From the NCBI RefSeq assembly GCF_020554845.1, contig NZ_JAJCIA010000066.1:1-6606 (forward strand): a DNA stretch of 6,606 nucleotides, given 5' to 3'. The DNA comes from Blautia faecis. Lineage in GTDB: Bacteria > Bacillota > Clostridia > Lachnospirales > Lachnospiraceae. This document shows, in pieces, positions 6,158 through 6,606 of the stretch. The stretch's first letter is position 1. Each line of letters opens with the position of its first letter. Below the pieces are notes generated by a model that saw only the letters and a list, made by a program, of their open reading frames with translations, was not told where the DNA came from and made no database searches. The position numbers and the translations under genes were made by a program.

Positions 6158-6319
6158 AATGATTATGATATTTTGTTAATGGCTATAGTGTGGAAAATAG
6201 TGTGACAATACGATCCGTGCAACAGGTAGAAAATAGATAAAATGTTTCAAATTCTGTCGAATATTAACAAAAATAACATATAAAACTTTAAAAAGAAGTG
6301 ATTGAGCCACTTGAATATT
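6158..6319. other. AT-rich non-coding stretch after the methyltransferase
   Basis: No gene, RNA or intrinsic terminator is seen between the methyltransferase stop and the inverted repeat that follows. One small inverted repeat, AAGTG (6296-6300) with CACTT (6308-6312), lies at its right edge. The minus-strand frame open across 6176-6409 reads through the repeats and is most likely chance. Confidence 0.5.
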
Positions 6320-6442
6320 TTGGATAATCAAAGTTCTTGAGGGTTTGCCAAACTTGTTGAGGGTCTTTTGTGAGGGTTTCGCTATAAAAACCGGAAGTTT
6401 GCCCCTCACGAAGAGAGCCCCTCAACAAGTTTGATTACCCAA
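6320..6442. repeat. Large imperfect inverted repeat containing direct-repeat copy B
   Basis: Copy B (6323-6374) is the better-kept partner of copy A at 3364-3411. An inverted partner follows. AAACTTGTTGAGGG (6350-6363) pairs perfectly with 6419-6432; inside it GTGAGGG (6370-6376) pairs with CCCTCAC (6403-6409); outside it TTGGATAATCAAA (6320-6332) matches the complement of 6430-6442 with one mismatch. TGAGGG thus occurs three times on the plus strand (6338, 6358, 6371) and twice on the minus strand (6403-6408, 6419-6424). Such clusters occur at recombinase arm sites, replication iterons and small non-autonomous elements. No gene here says which. Confidence 0.7.
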
Positions 6443-6491
6443 TATTTTAGGAAAAGACACCCTTTGTATACCTCCTGAACATTCGGAGTCC

Positions 6492-6527
6492 AAAAAAGCC
6501 CGCAAAACAGGCGCTTTGCAGGCTTTT
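6492..6527 (-). terminator. Intrinsic terminator of the tRNA-Leu transcript
   Basis: AAAAGCC (6494-6500) pairs with GGCTTTT (6521-6527), and GCAAA (6502-6506) with TTTGC (6515-6519). One C/A mismatch separates the two helices and the loop is eight bases. On the minus strand the stem is followed by a run of six T. It lies about 25 bases past the tRNA 3' end, the expected place. The plus-strand side has only four T, so it may work weakly in both directions. Confidence 0.8.
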
Positions 6528-6552
6528 GACACTTCTTGATAAAATAAAAAAA

Positions 6553-6606
6553 TGCGGAAGATGGGACTTGAACCCACACAAGCGCAATGCTTACAAGATC
6601 CTTAGT
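6553..6606 (-). tRNA. tRNA-Leu (anticodon AAG), 3' part; continues beyond the window
   Basis: Read on the minus strand, the sequence has the 3' side of a Type II tRNA. The anticodon loop is CTAAGGA (6605-6599), with T33 at 6604 and anticodon A-A-G at 6603-6601, which reads the Leu codon CUU. The 3' anticodon stem is TCTTG. A long variable arm follows with AAGC pairing to GCTT, then the T arm GTGGG-TTCAAGT-CCCAT, then the acceptor strand CTTCCGC and discriminator A (6553). A long variable arm with discriminator A and this anticodon means leucine, not serine or tyrosine. CCA is not encoded. The 5' acceptor, D arm and 5' anticodon stem lie outside the window. Confidence 0.88.

Noticed and set aside
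6176..6409. 77-codon minus-strand frame with the repeated text KPSQKTLNKFGKPSRTL
   Set aside because: The repetition comes from the DNA repeats themselves; there is no ribosome site and no recognisable domain.
6320..6442. CRISPR array
   Set aside because: The repeats differ in orientation and spacing and there are no equal-length unique spacers or cas genes.

Overview
The window looks like a chromosomal segment of a low-GC Gram-positive bacterium, most probably a Lachnospiraceae-type Clostridia. This rests on AGGAGG-like ribosome sites, the style of the transposase remnant, an A34 tRNA-Leu without an encoded CCA, and AT-rich codon use on the right. This is inference; no search was run.

Layout. 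Bases 1-166 hold a possible C-terminal gene tail and a leader. Bases 167-2098 (+) encode a 643-residue protein with a RelA/SpoT-type synthetase domain followed by a long region I cannot assign; this gene is visibly richer in G and C than what follows. At about 2100-2250 the composition becomes AT-rich and stays so to about 6340, so this stretch reads as an accessory island between the rel-like gene and a tRNA-Leu gene.

The island holds three intact genes and one wreck. First (2419-3357, +) is a winged-helix protein fused to a nucleoside 2-deoxyribosyltransferase/TIR-like domain, a probable defence effector. It has an operator-like palindrome over its promoter and a second, internal ribosome site and start just before the enzymatic domain. 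Next (3614-4223, -) is a frame-shifted remnant of an IS91-family transposase. Last is a divergent pair with 68 bases between starts: a putative PD-(D/E)xK restriction endonuclease (4245-5135, -) and a beta-class amino-methyltransferase (5204-6157, +), which together look like a Type II restriction-modification system without a visible controller gene.

A diverged repeat of about 50 bp lies just after the effector gene (3364-3411) and again just after the methyltransferase (6323-6374). The second copy sits inside a larger imperfect inverted repeat (6320-6442). The repeats bracket the transposase remnant and the restriction-modification genes, so they may be the footprint of how that cassette arrived. 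The window closes with a minus-strand terminator and the 3' part of a tRNA-Leu(AAG) gene.

Functionally the island would carry two anti-invader activities: DNA restriction-modification and a nucleotide- or NAD-targeting effector. A rel-like nucleotide-signalling gene flanks it. Whether the rel-like gene and the effector cooperate cannot be told from sequence alone; the change in composition argues that they arrived separately.
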